DNA of 64,000 nucleotides from Microbacterium excoecariae (lineage in GTDB: Bacteria; Actinomycetota; Actinomycetes; Actinomycetales; Microbacteriaceae), in assembly GCF_011326725.1 (NCBI RefSeq), contig NZ_JAANCO010000001.1:744001-808000 (forward strand), in the 5' to 3' direction. The position numbers and the translations under genes are program-made. Below the pieces are notes generated by a model. That model made no database searches. It was not told the DNA's origin and saw only the letters and a program-made list of their open reading frames with translations. Positions 36,893 through 45,854 of this stretch are shown here, one piece after another. Each line of letters opens with the position of its first letter. Positions within the stretch are counted from its first letter, which is position 1.

Positions 36893-37657
36893 ATGTCTGA
36901 CCACTCGACCACGGCCAAGGTGCCCTCGACCTTCTCCGCGCTCGCGGCGGAGTTCCTCGGCACGTTCCTCCTCGTCCTCGGCGGCGTCGGATCCGCCCTG
37001 CTCGCCTCCGACGCGGGGACGGGCGTGAACGGATCGAGCCTGGGGATCGGATTCCTCGGCGTCGCGCTGGCGTTCGGCCTCACGGTCGTCGTCGGCGCCT
37101 ACGCGTTCGGTCCCGTCTCGGGAGGCCACTTCAATCCGGCCGTCACCGTGGGCCTCGCGGCGGCCGGGCGCTTCGGCTGGTCAGGCGTGCCCGGCTACAT
37201 CGTGGCGCAGATCCTGGGCGGCGCGGTCGCGACGAGCCTCATCGCGCTCATCGGCTCCTCGCAGGCGGGGTGGTTCGAGACCGCGCACGAATCGGGGTTC
37301 GCGAGCAACGGGTGGGGCGAGCTGTCGCCGGGCGGCTTTGGCATGCTCGGCGCGATCGTGGTCGAGGTGCTGTTCACCGCGATCTTCCTGTTCATCATCT
37401 TGGGCGTGACGCACCCGAAGCGCGGGAACCCGGCGATGGCCGGTCTGGCGATCGGCCTGACGCTCACGCTCATCCACCTCGTGACGATTCCCGTCGACAA
37501 CACCTCCGTCAACCCGGCGCGCTCGATCGCCACCGCGATCTACGGCGGCGGTGAGGCGCTCGGGCAGCTCTGGGTCTTCCTCGTCTTCCCGATCGTCGGT
37601 GGCCTGCTCGCCGGCTACCTGTTCCGACCCCTCCTGGACGGCGAGAAGTCGGCCTGA
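36893..37657 (+). CDS. aqpZ: aquaporin Z-like MIP channel
   Basis: 254 residues, six membrane helices and two NPA-type half-helices: HFNPAVTVG near residue 80 and SVNPARSIA near 205, the variants A-V and A-R typical of AqpZ. These form a water pore in the inner membrane. The gene is monocistronic, with a -10-like TAGCGT at 36842. Confidence 0.92.
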   Translation: MSDHSTTAKVPSTFSALAAEFLGTFLLVLGGVGSALLASDAGTGVNGSSLGIGFLGVALAFGLTVVVGAYAFGPVSGGHFNPAVTVGLAAAGRFGWSGVPGYIVAQILGGAVATSLIALIGSSQAGWFETAHESGFASNGWGELSPGGFGMLGAIVVEVLFTAIFLFIILGVTHPKRGNPAMAGLAIGLTLTLIHLVTIPVDNTSVNPARSIATAIYGGGEALGQLWVFLVFPIVGGLLAGYLFRPLLDGEKSA

Positions 37658-37775
37658 CGCCTCGCGCCCTGCGCGCCTCGGTTCCTCTTCGCGGGCCGGG
37701 GCGCGCGGCCGTTCGGGAACTGTCACGCCTGCGGTACGGCGGCGACACCCGCGTGAAACAGACGCTTCCTAGCGT

Positions 37776-37793
37776 GTGAACTAATCGATTCAC
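37776..37793. promoter_or_regulatory. TetR operator and promoter of the ABC importer operon
   Basis: An imperfect palindrome (GTGAACTAATCGATTCAC) lies one base after a -10-like TAGCGT (37770-37775). Its central 16 bases match the perfect palindrome at 44422 in 13 of 16 positions, and both lie one base after their -10 box. Binding here would cover the transcription start and repress the importer. I saw no TPP or FMN riboswitch in this leader. Confidence 0.7.
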
Positions 37794-37832
37794 CTGGTGG
37801 ATCCCCTTCACTCGCAGGAAGCCGAGGCCCCG

Positions 37833-38651
37833 ATGACTCTCGCACCCCCGCACGGCGCGCACGACGCGGCAACGGCCGCCGGATCGCGCTCCGCGGTCCG
37901 CATCTCGGGCGCCGACAAGCAGTTCGCCCTCGGCCGTGGCAAGACCCTCACGGCGCTCGAGGCGGTCGACCTCGAGATCGAGGAGGGCGAGTTTGTCGCG
38001 ATCATCGGCCCGTCGGGCTGCGGTAAGTCCACGATTCTGCGCCTGGCGGCGGGGCTCGAGGAGCCGACGAACGGATCCGTCGAGATCTTCGGTGCCGCGC
38101 CCGAGAAGCTCGCGGCGGAGCACCGCCTCGGCGTGGCCTTCCAGGAGCACGCGCTGCTGCCCTGGGCGTCCGTGCGCCAGAACATCGCGCTGCCGTTCAA
38201 GGTCGCGGGGCGCAAGGTGGACGACCAGCGCGTCGACGGGCTCATCGAGCTCGTCGGCCTGAGCGGGTTCGAGAAGGCCCGGCCCAAGCAGCTCTCGGGC
38301 GGCATGCGCCAGCGGGTCTCCATCGCGCGGGCCCTCGCGCTCAGCCCCGACCTCCTGCTGCTGGACGAGCCCTTCGGCGCGCTCGACGCGGTCACGCGGC
38401 GACGGATGAACGCCGAGCTCGCCCGCATCTGGGCGGAGGAGCGGATCACGACGATCCTCGTCACGCACGACGTCGACGAGGCGCTGATCCTCGCGGATCG
38501 CGTCGTCGTCATGACGGGGCGTCCGGGACGGGTGCGCACGGTGCGGCCCGTCGACTTCCCGCGGCCGCGCGACCGCGACGTCACACGCCGGGACGACTTC
38601 CACGCGATCGTCGACGAGATGACGGGGTTGCTCGACGGGGCCGCGGCGTGA
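37833..38651 (+). CDS. ABC importer ATP-binding protein (SsuB/TauB/ThiZ type)
   Basis: 272 residues from ATG 37833. Walker A is GPSGCGKST near residue 67, the Q-loop is AFQEHALLPW, the signature is LSGGMRQRVSIARAL, Walker B is LLLLDEPFGALD, and the H-loop is VTHDVDEAL. It powers the two permeases that follow by overlap. It is of the family serving nitrate, sulfonate, taurine, thiamine-pyrimidine or riboflavin importers. It is the first gene of the TetR-controlled accessory locus. Confidence 0.9.
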   Translation: MTLAPPHGAHDAATAAGSRSAVRISGADKQFALGRGKTLTALEAVDLEIEEGEFVAIIGPSGCGKSTILRLAAGLEEPTNGSVEIFGAAPEKLAAEHRLGVAFQEHALLPWASVRQNIALPFKVAGRKVDDQRVDGLIELVGLSGFEKARPKQLSGGMRQRVSIARALALSPDLLLLDEPFGALDAVTRRRMNAELARIWAEERITTILVTHDVDEALILADRVVVMTGRPGRVRTVRPVDFPRPRDRDVTRRDDFHAIVDEMTGLLDGAAA

Positions 38652-39400
38652 GGCGCCGCCGGGGCGTGGCGGCCGCGTACGTCGTGGCCGGATCCGTCCT
38701 CCTCGTCGTGGGGGCCGAACTCATCGGCCGCCTGGAGCTCGCCGGGCGGGCATGGCCCCCGCTCACCGACGTCGTGTCGTACGTCGCGACGCCCGCGGGC
38801 GGCAGCCTGCTGTGGCGCAACCTCCTCGTGACGCTCGAATCCGCCGCGAAGGGCTTTCTGCTTGGCGCGGCGGTGGCCCTTCTGGGCGCGGCGCTCGCGC
38901 TCGTGGTGCCGCTCCTCCGGCCAGGGCTCGACCGGTTCTCCGCGATCCTCAACGCGGTCCCGACGATCGCGCTCGCGCCGCTGCTCATCACGACTGTCGG
39001 CCGCGAGGACACCCCCGCCGTCATCGCGGCGCTCAGCGTCGGGTTCCTCATGTTCGTGACCATGACCTCCGCGTTCTCGAACGCCAGCGAGGTCTACACG
39101 GACGTCTTCACGGTGTTCGGGGCCTCCCGGTTCACGCGGCTCGTGCGGTTCGATCTCCCGCGATCCGTGCCCGCGTTCTTCGACGGACTCACGCTATCGG
39201 CGCCGGCGGCGGTGCTCGGCGCGACGATCGGCGAGTGGTTCGGCGCGCCGGCCGGCCTGGGGCTGCTCCTGGTGAGCGCGATGCAGAACTACCAGATGGC
39301 GCTGCTGTGGGCGGCGGCCATCTCGGCGACGCTCGTCTCGCTCGCCGCCTACCTCCTCTGCACGCGCCTGCAGCGCGTCGTCGCGCGGAGGTTCGCATGA
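38648..39400 (+). CDS. ABC importer permease 1
   Basis: 250 residues from GTG 38648 (4-base overlap). Six hydrophobic helices and a BPD_transp_1 fold with the EAA-like loop FTVFGASRFTRLVRFDLPRSVP. It forms the channel with the next permease; two different permeases rather than one dimer occur in some SsuC/TauC-like systems. Confidence 0.87.
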   Translation: MRRRRGVAAAYVVAGSVLLVVGAELIGRLELAGRAWPPLTDVVSYVATPAGGSLLWRNLLVTLESAAKGFLLGAAVALLGAALALVVPLLRPGLDRFSAILNAVPTIALAPLLITTVGREDTPAVIAALSVGFLMFVTMTSAFSNASEVYTDVFTVFGASRFTRLVRFDLPRSVPAFFDGLTLSAPAAVLGATIGEWFGAPAGLGLLLVSAMQNYQMALLWAAAISATLVSLAAYLLCTRLQRVVARRFA

Positions 39401-40152
39401 CCCGCGCGAAGCGGATCCTCGCCGGCATCGCCCACCTCTGGCCGATCGCGCTGGTCGTCGTGGCGTGGGATCTCTGGGTCGTGCTCAACGGGTACACCTC
39501 GACCGTGGCGCCGCGGCCCTGGGCCGTCTTCGCCGACATGATCACGGGGGTCACGGCGTACCTCGCCCCCGCGGCCTACACGCTGGGCGTGTCGCTCGTG
39601 GGCCTCGTTGGCGGGACCCTGGTCGGGTTCGTGTGCGCCATCCTCGTCTGGGCGTCGGCCGCGCTGTCGGGCGTCGTCACGCCGGCGGCCCTCATCATCC
39701 GCTCCGTGCCGATCACCGCGATGATCCCGATCATCGCCCGGATCGTCGGATACGGCGATCCCGCCGTGATCGCCTCGACGGTGCTCATCTGCTTCTTCCC
39801 GGCCTTCGTCTTCACGCTCTCCGGGCTCGCGTCGATCCCCGACAGCAGCCGCGACCTGTTCCGCGTGCTCGGTGCGGGGCGAGCCCAGCTCCTGTTCCGC
39901 CTCGGCGTCCTCTACGCGCTGCCCCAGATGATGGTCTCGGTGCGCATCACGGCGCCGACCGCCGTTCTCGCGGCCATGCTCGCGGAGTTCCTCATGGGCG
40001 CCGACGGGCTCGGCGCGATGTTCTCGACGTCGCGCAGCTATTCCGACATGGAGCGCGCGTGGGGCACGGCCCTCGTGGCGACCATCGTCTCCGTTTTGGT
40101 GTTCGTGGCCGCCCGCGGCCTCGAACGCCGGGTCGTCGCGCGCGTCGCGTGA
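39397..40152 (+). CDS. ABC importer permease 2
   Basis: 251 residues from ATG 39397 (ATGA overlap). Same fold as permease 1, with the EAA-like loop FRVLGAGRAQLLFRLGVLYALPQ near residue 155 and the late motif EFLMGADGLGAMF. A 49-base gap with AGGAG leads to the binding protein. Confidence 0.88.
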   Translation: MTRAKRILAGIAHLWPIALVVVAWDLWVVLNGYTSTVAPRPWAVFADMITGVTAYLAPAAYTLGVSLVGLVGGTLVGFVCAILVWASAALSGVVTPAALIIRSVPITAMIPIIARIVGYGDPAVIASTVLICFFPAFVFTLSGLASIPDSSRDLFRVLGAGRAQLLFRLGVLYALPQMMVSVRITAPTAVLAAMLAEFLMGADGLGAMFSTSRSYSDMERAWGTALVATIVSVLVFVAARGLERRVVARVA

Positions 40153-40201
40153 TCCGCATCGTCCTGCTCCACCCCTTCATCACGTCCCCCAAGGAGACAC
40201 C

Positions 40202-41254
40202 ATGAATCGCTCGTCCCTTCGCCGCGCCCGAGTCGTGGCCGCGACAGGAGCCACGCTCGTCACCGCCGCCGTCCTGGCCGGGTGCTCCGGCACGTCCGCC
40301 GAGGAGGAGACCGCCGAGGGGCTGACGACGGTGCGCGTCGCCCTCGGATGGATCTCGAACGTCGAGTGGGCGGGCTTCTGGATCGCCGATGCCGAGGGTT
40401 ACTACGAGGAGGAGGGGCTGGACATCGAGTGGATCGGCGGCGGCCCCAACGCGCCGACCACCATGCAGTCGGTCGCGGCGGGCGACGCAGACCTCGGCAT
40501 CAACGCCGGCGGCGAGCAGTGGATCTCCTCCTTCGACGACGGCAACGACTGGACCGCGGTCGGCGCGCTGTTCCAGGAGAGCCCGGGGGCGATCGTGTCG
40601 CTCGCCGAGGATCCGGTGACCTCCGCCGAGGATCTCGTCGGCGAAACCGTCCTCGGCCAGGAGGGCACGCAGATTATCTACGACGCCATGTTCCACCTCG
40701 AGGGCCTCGAGCCCGACTACGAGTTCCTGCCCGTCGGCTTCGACATCGCCCCGCTCGTCGAGGGCCAGGGCAAGACCTACACCGCGTACGCGACGAACCA
40801 GCCGATCATGCTCGAGGAGCAGTACGACATGTCGCCCGACGACTACGTCGTCACGATGTACTCCGACATGGGCATGCCGATGTACGGGAACATCGTCTAC
40901 GGCGACTCGTCGTACGTCGAGGAGAACGCCGACGTCATGGAGGGGTTCCTCCGCGCCTCGATCCGCGGGTGGCAGGAGAACGGCGACGACCCGGCCGTCG
41001 GCGCCGAGCTGGCGGTTAACGAATACGGCGCCGACCTCGGCCTCGACCTCACGCAGCAGACCAAGGAGAACGACCTCCAGCAGGAGCTCGTCGTCGGCTC
41101 CTACGGGGATCCGCTGTTCTGGATCGACACGGACCGCCTCGGCGGGGAGATGTACGACGGCATGACCGCGGCCGGATACGAGGGCATGCCCGACCCGGAG
41201 AGCTACGTCGACCTCAGCTACCTCGAGGCCGCCTACGAGGGCCTGGGGGAGTGA
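40202..41254 (+). CDS. ABC importer substrate-binding lipoprotein, NMT1/THI5 type
   Basis: 350 residues. A signal peptide ends in the lipobox LAGC near residue 26, so it is lipid-anchored outside the membrane. The mature part begins TTVRVALGWISNVEWAG and has YYEEEGLDIEWI and AGDADLGIN, the pattern of NMT1/THI5-like binding proteins. Known members bind thiamine pyrimidine precursors (ThiY), riboflavin (RibY), taurine or sulfonates. The many acidic and aromatic residues fit a small polar ring compound. It precedes the deaminase gene by seven bases. Confidence 0.88.
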   Translation: MNRSSLRRARVVAATGATLVTAAVLAGCSGTSAEEETAEGLTTVRVALGWISNVEWAGFWIADAEGYYEEEGLDIEWIGGGPNAPTTMQSVAAGDADLGINAGGEQWISSFDDGNDWTAVGALFQESPGAIVSLAEDPVTSAEDLVGETVLGQEGTQIIYDAMFHLEGLEPDYEFLPVGFDIAPLVEGQGKTYTAYATNQPIMLEEQYDMSPDDYVVTMYSDMGMPMYGNIVYGDSSYVEENADVMEGFLRASIRGWQENGDDPAVGAELAVNEYGADLGLDLTQQTKENDLQQELVVGSYGDPLFWIDTDRLGGEMYDGMTAAGYEGMPDPESYVDLSYLEAAYEGLGE

Positions 41255-41261
41255 GCCGCGC

Positions 41262-42281
41262 ATGACGATCGCACAGACCGCGGAGACCGGATCCGCCACC
41301 CCCACGCGCGACCTGCGCGCGCTGCCGAAGGGGCACCTCCACCTGCACATGGAGGCGGGGATCCGTCCCGCCACGCTCGCCGAGCTCCGCGAGGCGCACG
41401 GGGTGCCCGAGCGCGACATGACCGCCTACGAGGGCTTCACGGCCTTCTCCGCGATGTACCGCACGCTCCTCGACGTCATGCCGGACGACGACAGCGTCTC
41501 GCGCCTCGTCGACGAGATTTTCGAGGACAGCGCGTCCGACGGGGTCTCGTGGTTGGAGCTCAACGTGAGTCCGGCGTTCTACGCCCAGCGCCTCGGGTCC
41601 CTCGAGGCCGCGATCGACATGCTCATCGCGGAGTCGACGGCGGCGTCGCGGCGCCACGGCGTTGCTTTCGGACTCATGGTGACGGCCGACCGCACGGCGG
41701 GGCTCGCGCCCGCCGTCGAGCTTGCGCGGGCCGCGGCGCCCTACGCGGGGCGCGGCGTCGTCTCGATGGGGCTCGCGGCCGAGGAACGCGGGTTTCCCGC
41801 GGCCGACTTCGGGCCCGCCTTCCGCATCGCGAAGGATGCGGGCCTGCAGATCACCCCGCACGCGGGCGAGCTCGTGGGGCCCGAGTCCGTGCGCGGCGCG
41901 CTCGACGTCCTGGGCGCCGACCGCGTCCTCCACGGCGTGCGCTCGCTCGAGGATCCGGAGCTGATCGCGGAGCTCGTGCGCACCGGCATCCCGCTCGACG
42001 TGTGCCCCACGTCGAACCTCGTTCTCGTCGACTCGGTCACCGACCTCGCGCGGCATCCGATCCGCGAGCTCCTCGACGCGGGCGTGCGGTGCTCGATCAA
42101 CGCCGACGACCCGATCCTGTTCGGCCCCGGCATCCTCGACGAGTACGTCACGTGCCGCGAGGTCATCGGCCTGAGCGACGAGCAGCTCGCGGACTGCGCG
42201 TGGACGTCGATCGAGACGACCCTCGCGCCGGCCGAGGTCAAGGCCGACGCGCGCGCCCGGATTGACGCCTGGCTCGCGTAG
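41262..42281 (+). CDS. adenosine deaminase family enzyme
   Basis: 339 residues. The zinc ligands of the ADA fold are kept: HLHLH near residue 27, PHAGE (catalytic Glu) near 204, LHGVRS near 225 and SINADDP near 281. The usual HLDG/HLEG stretch reads HMEAG, a small change in the first active-site loop. Family members deaminate adenosine, adenine or other 6-aminopurines. Placed between an importer and two monooxygenases, it more likely acts on an aminated heterocycle that the importer brings in than in general purine salvage. A strong hairpin follows. Confidence 0.82.
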   Translation: MTIAQTAETGSATPTRDLRALPKGHLHLHMEAGIRPATLAELREAHGVPERDMTAYEGFTAFSAMYRTLLDVMPDDDSVSRLVDEIFEDSASDGVSWLELNVSPAFYAQRLGSLEAAIDMLIAESTAASRRHGVAFGLMVTADRTAGLAPAVELARAAAPYAGRGVVSMGLAAEERGFPAADFGPAFRIAKDAGLQITPHAGELVGPESVRGALDVLGADRVLHGVRSLEDPELIAELVRTGIPLDVCPTSNLVLVDSVTDLARHPIRELLDAGVRCSINADDPILFGPGILDEYVTCREVIGLSDEQLADCAWTSIETTLAPAEVKADARARIDAWLA

Positions 42282-42289
42282 GACATGAT

Positions 42290-42323
42290 GGCGCCGGCCG
42301 CGACCGGGAGCGCGGCCGGCGCC
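42290..42323 (+). terminator. strong hairpin between the deaminase and monooxygenase genes
   Basis: Perfect 13-bp arms (GGCGCCGGCCGCG and its complement) with an 8-base loop, followed by CCCTTTCTCCC. It could end or attenuate the importer transcript before the first monooxygenase gene. Confidence 0.6.
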
Positions 42324-42352
42324 CCCTTTCTCCCGGTGTGAGGAGCATCCCG

Positions 42353-43735
42353 ATGAGTACGCTGCGTTTCGGAGTCTTCGAGGTCATGGGGCCGCAGGTG
42401 GGCGGCACCTACAGCTGGGCCCATCCGCTGAGCGCCGGCGAGCGCTACGCGGATCCGGACCACTGGATCCGCTTCGCCCGCGCCACGGAGGAGGCGGGCT
42501 TCGACTTCCTCTTCTTCGCGGGCGGATACGGGTACCCGATCATCGACGGCGATCTGTCCGAGATCGCGGCCCTCCGGGGCATCAACTTCGGCGGGATGGA
42601 CCCGGACTACCTGATCCCGCTCCTCGCGCACGCCACGACGCACCTCGGGTTTGTCGTCACGATGCCCACCGGCATCGATCACCCGGTCCAGCTCGCGCGC
42701 CGCTTCACGACGCTCGATCACCTCACCGGTGGGCGCGTCGGCTGGAACATCGTCACGGGCGCGTCGCAGAACGCGGTGGCGGACGTCTTCGGGCACGCCG
42801 AGATGGTGTCCCACGACACCCGCTACGCGATGGCCGCCGAGTTCGTCGAGCTCGCCGTGCGCATGTGGGAGACCTCCTGGAACGACGACGCGCTCGTGAT
42901 GGACCGCGCGACCGGGGTGTTCGCGCTCCCCGACCGGATCCATCCGCTCGACTTCGCGGGGGAGCACTACGCGTCGCGCGGCTACTTCAGCGCGCCGCCG
43001 TCGCCGCAGCGCACGCCCGTCCTGTTTCAGGCCGGCACCTCGCCGACCGGCCGGGCGTTCGCGGCCGGTAACTCGGAGTGCGTGTTCGTGCAGGCGACGA
43101 CGCCCGAGCGGACGGCCGCAGCGGTCGCCGACATCCGCCGGCGGGCGGAGGAGGCCGGGCGCGACGGCGCCGCGTTGCGGCTCATGGCGGGCATGACGGT
43201 GTTCGTCGCGGAGACCTCCGAGCGGGCACGGGAGCTTGCGGCCGAGTTCGACGCGCTCCAGACCGACGAGATCGTGGCGTCGCTGTACGCGGGGAACACG
43301 GGCATCGACCTGCTCGCGCTCGACCCGGACCGCACGCTGCACCAGGTGCTCGACCAGGGCGGCCCGGTCGGACAGATGGGAACGAGCAACATCGAGCGCT
43401 TCCTCGGCGACGACGCGCCCACGGTGCGGGAGATCCTCGACCAGCTACGCGGGCTCGGCACGCGCGGGTTCCGCGTCGTGGGGGACGGCGCCGAGGTCGC
43501 GGACCAGATCGAGGCGCTCGCCGCGGCCACCGGCCTCGACGGGTTCCTCATCGAGCCCGCGTTCGACGCGTACGACATCGAGGCATTCGGTCGCCTCGTG
43601 ACGCCCGTGCTCCGTGCGCGGGGCCGAATCGCCCACGGCACGCCGGGGGAGACGCTCCGCGCGCGCATGTCGGGGGTGCCCGGGGCCGCTCGACTCGGCG
43701 GATCCCACCCGGTGCTGTCCGCGGTGTCCGCCTGA
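42353..43735 (+). CDS. FMN-dependent monooxygenase, NtaA/SnaA/DszA group (first copy)
   Basis: 460 residues from ATG 42353, with AGGAG upstream. It has the bacterial luciferase-like fold: RFGVFEVMG at the start, EEAGFDFLFFAGGY, RRFTTLDHLTGGRVGWNIVTG near residue 125, and PPSPQRTPVLFQAG near 220. The GWNIVTG block separates this group from F420 enzymes. These proteins use reduced FMN from a separate reductase, and such a reductase is encoded at 45855. Known relatives attack nitrilotriacetate, dibenzothiophene sulfone and, in Microbacterium, riboflavin (RcaE). The substrate here is unknown. Confidence 0.88.
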   Translation: MSTLRFGVFEVMGPQVGGTYSWAHPLSAGERYADPDHWIRFARATEEAGFDFLFFAGGYGYPIIDGDLSEIAALRGINFGGMDPDYLIPLLAHATTHLGFVVTMPTGIDHPVQLARRFTTLDHLTGGRVGWNIVTGASQNAVADVFGHAEMVSHDTRYAMAAEFVELAVRMWETSWNDDALVMDRATGVFALPDRIHPLDFAGEHYASRGYFSAPPSPQRTPVLFQAGTSPTGRAFAAGNSECVFVQATTPERTAAAVADIRRRAEEAGRDGAALRLMAGMTVFVAETSERARELAAEFDALQTDEIVASLYAGNTGIDLLALDPDRTLHQVLDQGGPVGQMGTSNIERFLGDDAPTVREILDQLRGLGTRGFRVVGDGAEVADQIEALAAATGLDGFLIEPAFDAYDIEAFGRLVTPVLRARGRIAHGTPGETLRARMSGVPGAARLGGSHPVLSAVSA

Positions 43736-43745
43736 GGCGGCGCAA

Positions 43746-43751
43746 TACCCT
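43746..43751 (+). promoter_or_regulatory. -10 box of the TetR gene, leaderless type
   Basis: TACCCT ends six bases before the ATG at 43758. No operator-like palindrome is visible here, so the regulator may be expressed constantly. Confidence 0.5.
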
Positions 43752-43757
43752 GGGGTG

Positions 43758-44348
43758 ATGTCACAGACGTCCGAGCGCGACCGGCTCCTCGGCCTCGTCG
43801 CGGACCTGATCCTCCGCGACGGCATGATCGGCGTCAGCCTCAGCGCGATCGCGCGCGGGGTCGGCTCCAACAACCGCATGCTGCTGTACTACTTCGGATC
43901 CAAGGAAGAGCTCCTGACGGAGGCCTCCGTCACCGCCTTCAACCGGTTCCCCCGGCTCCGCACGCTGTTCGCCCAGCTCGCGACGCCGGGGGAGCTCGGC
44001 CCCAAGCTCCGGGCGGTATGGGAGGACATCGCCGCACCCGAGCACGAGGGCTTCCTGCGCGTGTATTTCGAGCGCTTCGGCGTCGCCGTCAGCGAACCGG
44101 CCCTCTGGAAGACGTTCATCGAACAGTCGAGCCGCGACTGGCTGGCGCACACGACGTCCGCGCTCGTCGCGCGCGGCCACGACCCCGCCCTCGCGCGAAA
44201 CGTGGCGACGTACCTCGTCGCGGTGTGGCGTGGCCTGCAGATGGGGCTGCTGACGGGAGAGCCGCGCGAGCAGCTCGCGGCCGCGAGCGCCCTCGCCGTC
44301 GCGGGAGCCGTTGCGGCGCTGGAGGAGGCGCCGCAGGCCGCGGCCTGA
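43758..44348 (+). CDS. TetR family regulator
   Basis: 196 residues. The N-terminal HTH fits TetR: GMIGVSLSAIARGVGSNNRMLLYYFGSKEELL near residues 22-55. The C-terminal ligand-binding half is helical. It lies inside the accessory locus, and two matching palindromes (37776 and 44422) sit on the promoters on either side of it. It is the obvious repressor, released by the pathway substrate or an intermediate. Confidence 0.88.
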   Translation: MSQTSERDRLLGLVADLILRDGMIGVSLSAIARGVGSNNRMLLYYFGSKEELLTEASVTAFNRFPRLRTLFAQLATPGELGPKLRAVWEDIAAPEHEGFLRVYFERFGVAVSEPALWKTFIEQSSRDWLAHTTSALVARGHDPALARNVATYLVAVWRGLQMGLLTGEPREQLAAASALAVAGAVAALEEAPQAAA

Positions 44349-44414
44349 CCGGCGGGTCGCGCACGCGCCGCGAGAGTTTCTTGCCCGCGTGACACGGCCG
44401 AAACATGTCGCTCG

Positions 44415-44437
44415 TACCGTATGAACTGATCAGTTCA
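44415..44437. promoter_or_regulatory. -10 box and perfect 16-bp TetR operator
   Basis: TACCGT (44415-44420) is followed after one base by TGAACTGATCAGTTCA (44422-44437), a perfect palindrome. It would cover the transcription start of the second monooxygenase operon. The importer promoter has the same layout. Confidence 0.75.
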
Positions 44438-44458
44438 GATTCGGACGAAGGGCACCCC

Positions 44459-45817
44459 GTGGCAGAACCGTGGAAGATCGGCATGTTCCAGTGCGCGGGC
44501 CTCATGGGCTCGTGGAAGCTGCCCGAGAACCGCTCGACGCAGTTCCTCGATCTCGGCCACTGGATCCGCATGGCCCAGCAGCTGGAGGACGCGGGCGTCG
44601 ACTTCCTCTTCTTCGCGGATGACTACGGCTATCCGGTCGTGGACGACGGGATCCCGGCCACCGCGATCCGCGGGGGCGTCCAGTTCCCCAAGGGCGACCC
44701 GACGATGATCCTGCCGGCCGTCGCGGCCGTGACCTCCCGCCTCGGCCTCGTTACGACGCTGTCGACCCAGGTCGAGCTGCCGGCCATGGTGGCCCGCAAG
44801 ATGTCGACCCTCGACAACCTCACGGGCGGGCGGATCGGCTGGAACATCGTCACGGGCGCGGGGCAGAACGCGTCGGCGCGCCTGTTCGGCCGCGCCCTGA
44901 CCGATCACGACAAGCGCTACGAGATCGCGGACGATCACGTCGACCTCAGCCTCAAGCTGTGGGAGGGGTGCTGGGACGACGGCGCGCTCCTCGGGGATCG
45001 CGAGGGCGGCGTGTACGCGGATCCGGAGGGCGTCCGCGAGATCGCGCACGAGGGGCCGCACTTCCGCTCGAACGGCGTGCTCCAGGTCCCGCCGGGGCCG
45101 CAGCGTACGCCCGTATTGTTCCAGGCGGGCGCGTCGGCGCCGGGGCGCGCGCTCGCCGCGAAGTACGCCGAGGCGGTCTTCCTGGCCGCCGAGGTCGATG
45201 CGCTCACCGCGCAGATCGCGGACATCCGGCGCCTCGCGGACGCGAACGGCCGCGACGGATCGGCGATCTCCTGCCTCATCGCCGGGACGTTCGTGGTCGC
45301 CGAGACGACCGAGGAGGCCGAGCGGATCCGTGCCCGTCAGACCGCGACCAAGAGCCTCGACGACGCGGCCGCGCAGTACGCGTTCTTCACGGGGCTCGAC
45401 CTGTCGAAGATGGACCCCGACCGCCCGCTCGACCCGAGCGCCGGCCTGACCCAGACGGGGCGCACGAACGTCGAGCGCTTCCTCGGGCCCGACGCCCCGA
45501 CGGTGCGCGAGATCCTCGAGGAGTTCCAGGCCAACAGCGTGATGGGCAAGCCGTTCGTGGGCACGCCCGCCGAGGTCGTCGATCAGGCCGCGGAGGTGCT
45601 CGCCCGCACGGGGGCCAACGGCTTCCTCGTGCAGCCCGACCACACGGGCACCTTCGACAGCTTCGTGGAGCTCGTGATGCCGGAGCTGCGTCGCCGGGGG
45701 CTCGCGGGCCACCAGGAGGAGGGCGAGACCCTGCGCGAGCGCCTCACGGGCGGATCCGCGCACCTCGCGCCGTCCCACCCGGGCGCCGCGTACCGCCGAA
45801 CCACGGCGCTGGTGTGA
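44459..45817 (+). CDS. FMN-dependent monooxygenase, NtaA/SnaA/DszA group (second copy)
   Basis: 452 residues from GTG 44459, with GAAGG upstream; the in-frame ATG at 44405 lies upstream of the operator and would add unrelated residues. It has the luciferase-like fold: WKIGMFQCAG, EDAGVDFLFFADDYGYP, RKMSTLDNLTGGRIGWNIVTG near residue 120, and PPGPQRTPVLFQAGAS. It is a clear paralogue of the first copy with the same FMN-type signature. The two may act on successive intermediates. It is followed by the reductase gene after 37 bases. Confidence 0.88.
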   Translation: MAEPWKIGMFQCAGLMGSWKLPENRSTQFLDLGHWIRMAQQLEDAGVDFLFFADDYGYPVVDDGIPATAIRGGVQFPKGDPTMILPAVAAVTSRLGLVTTLSTQVELPAMVARKMSTLDNLTGGRIGWNIVTGAGQNASARLFGRALTDHDKRYEIADDHVDLSLKLWEGCWDDGALLGDREGGVYADPEGVREIAHEGPHFRSNGVLQVPPGPQRTPVLFQAGASAPGRALAAKYAEAVFLAAEVDALTAQIADIRRLADANGRDGSAISCLIAGTFVVAETTEEAERIRARQTATKSLDDAAAQYAFFTGLDLSKMDPDRPLDPSAGLTQTGRTNVERFLGPDAPTVREILEEFQANSVMGKPFVGTPAEVVDQAAEVLARTGANGFLVQPDHTGTFDSFVELVMPELRRRGLAGHQEEGETLRERLTGGSAHLAPSHPGAAYRRTTALV

Positions 45818-45854
45818 GCCGGCCCGCCGACCTGCAGCACACGGGGAGACGACC

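Noticed and set aside
37658-37832. TPP or FMN riboswitch before the ABC importer
   Set aside because: The known core sequences (CTGAGA with ACCTGA, or AGGATA with the FMN helices) are not present; a palindrome on the promoter explains control better.
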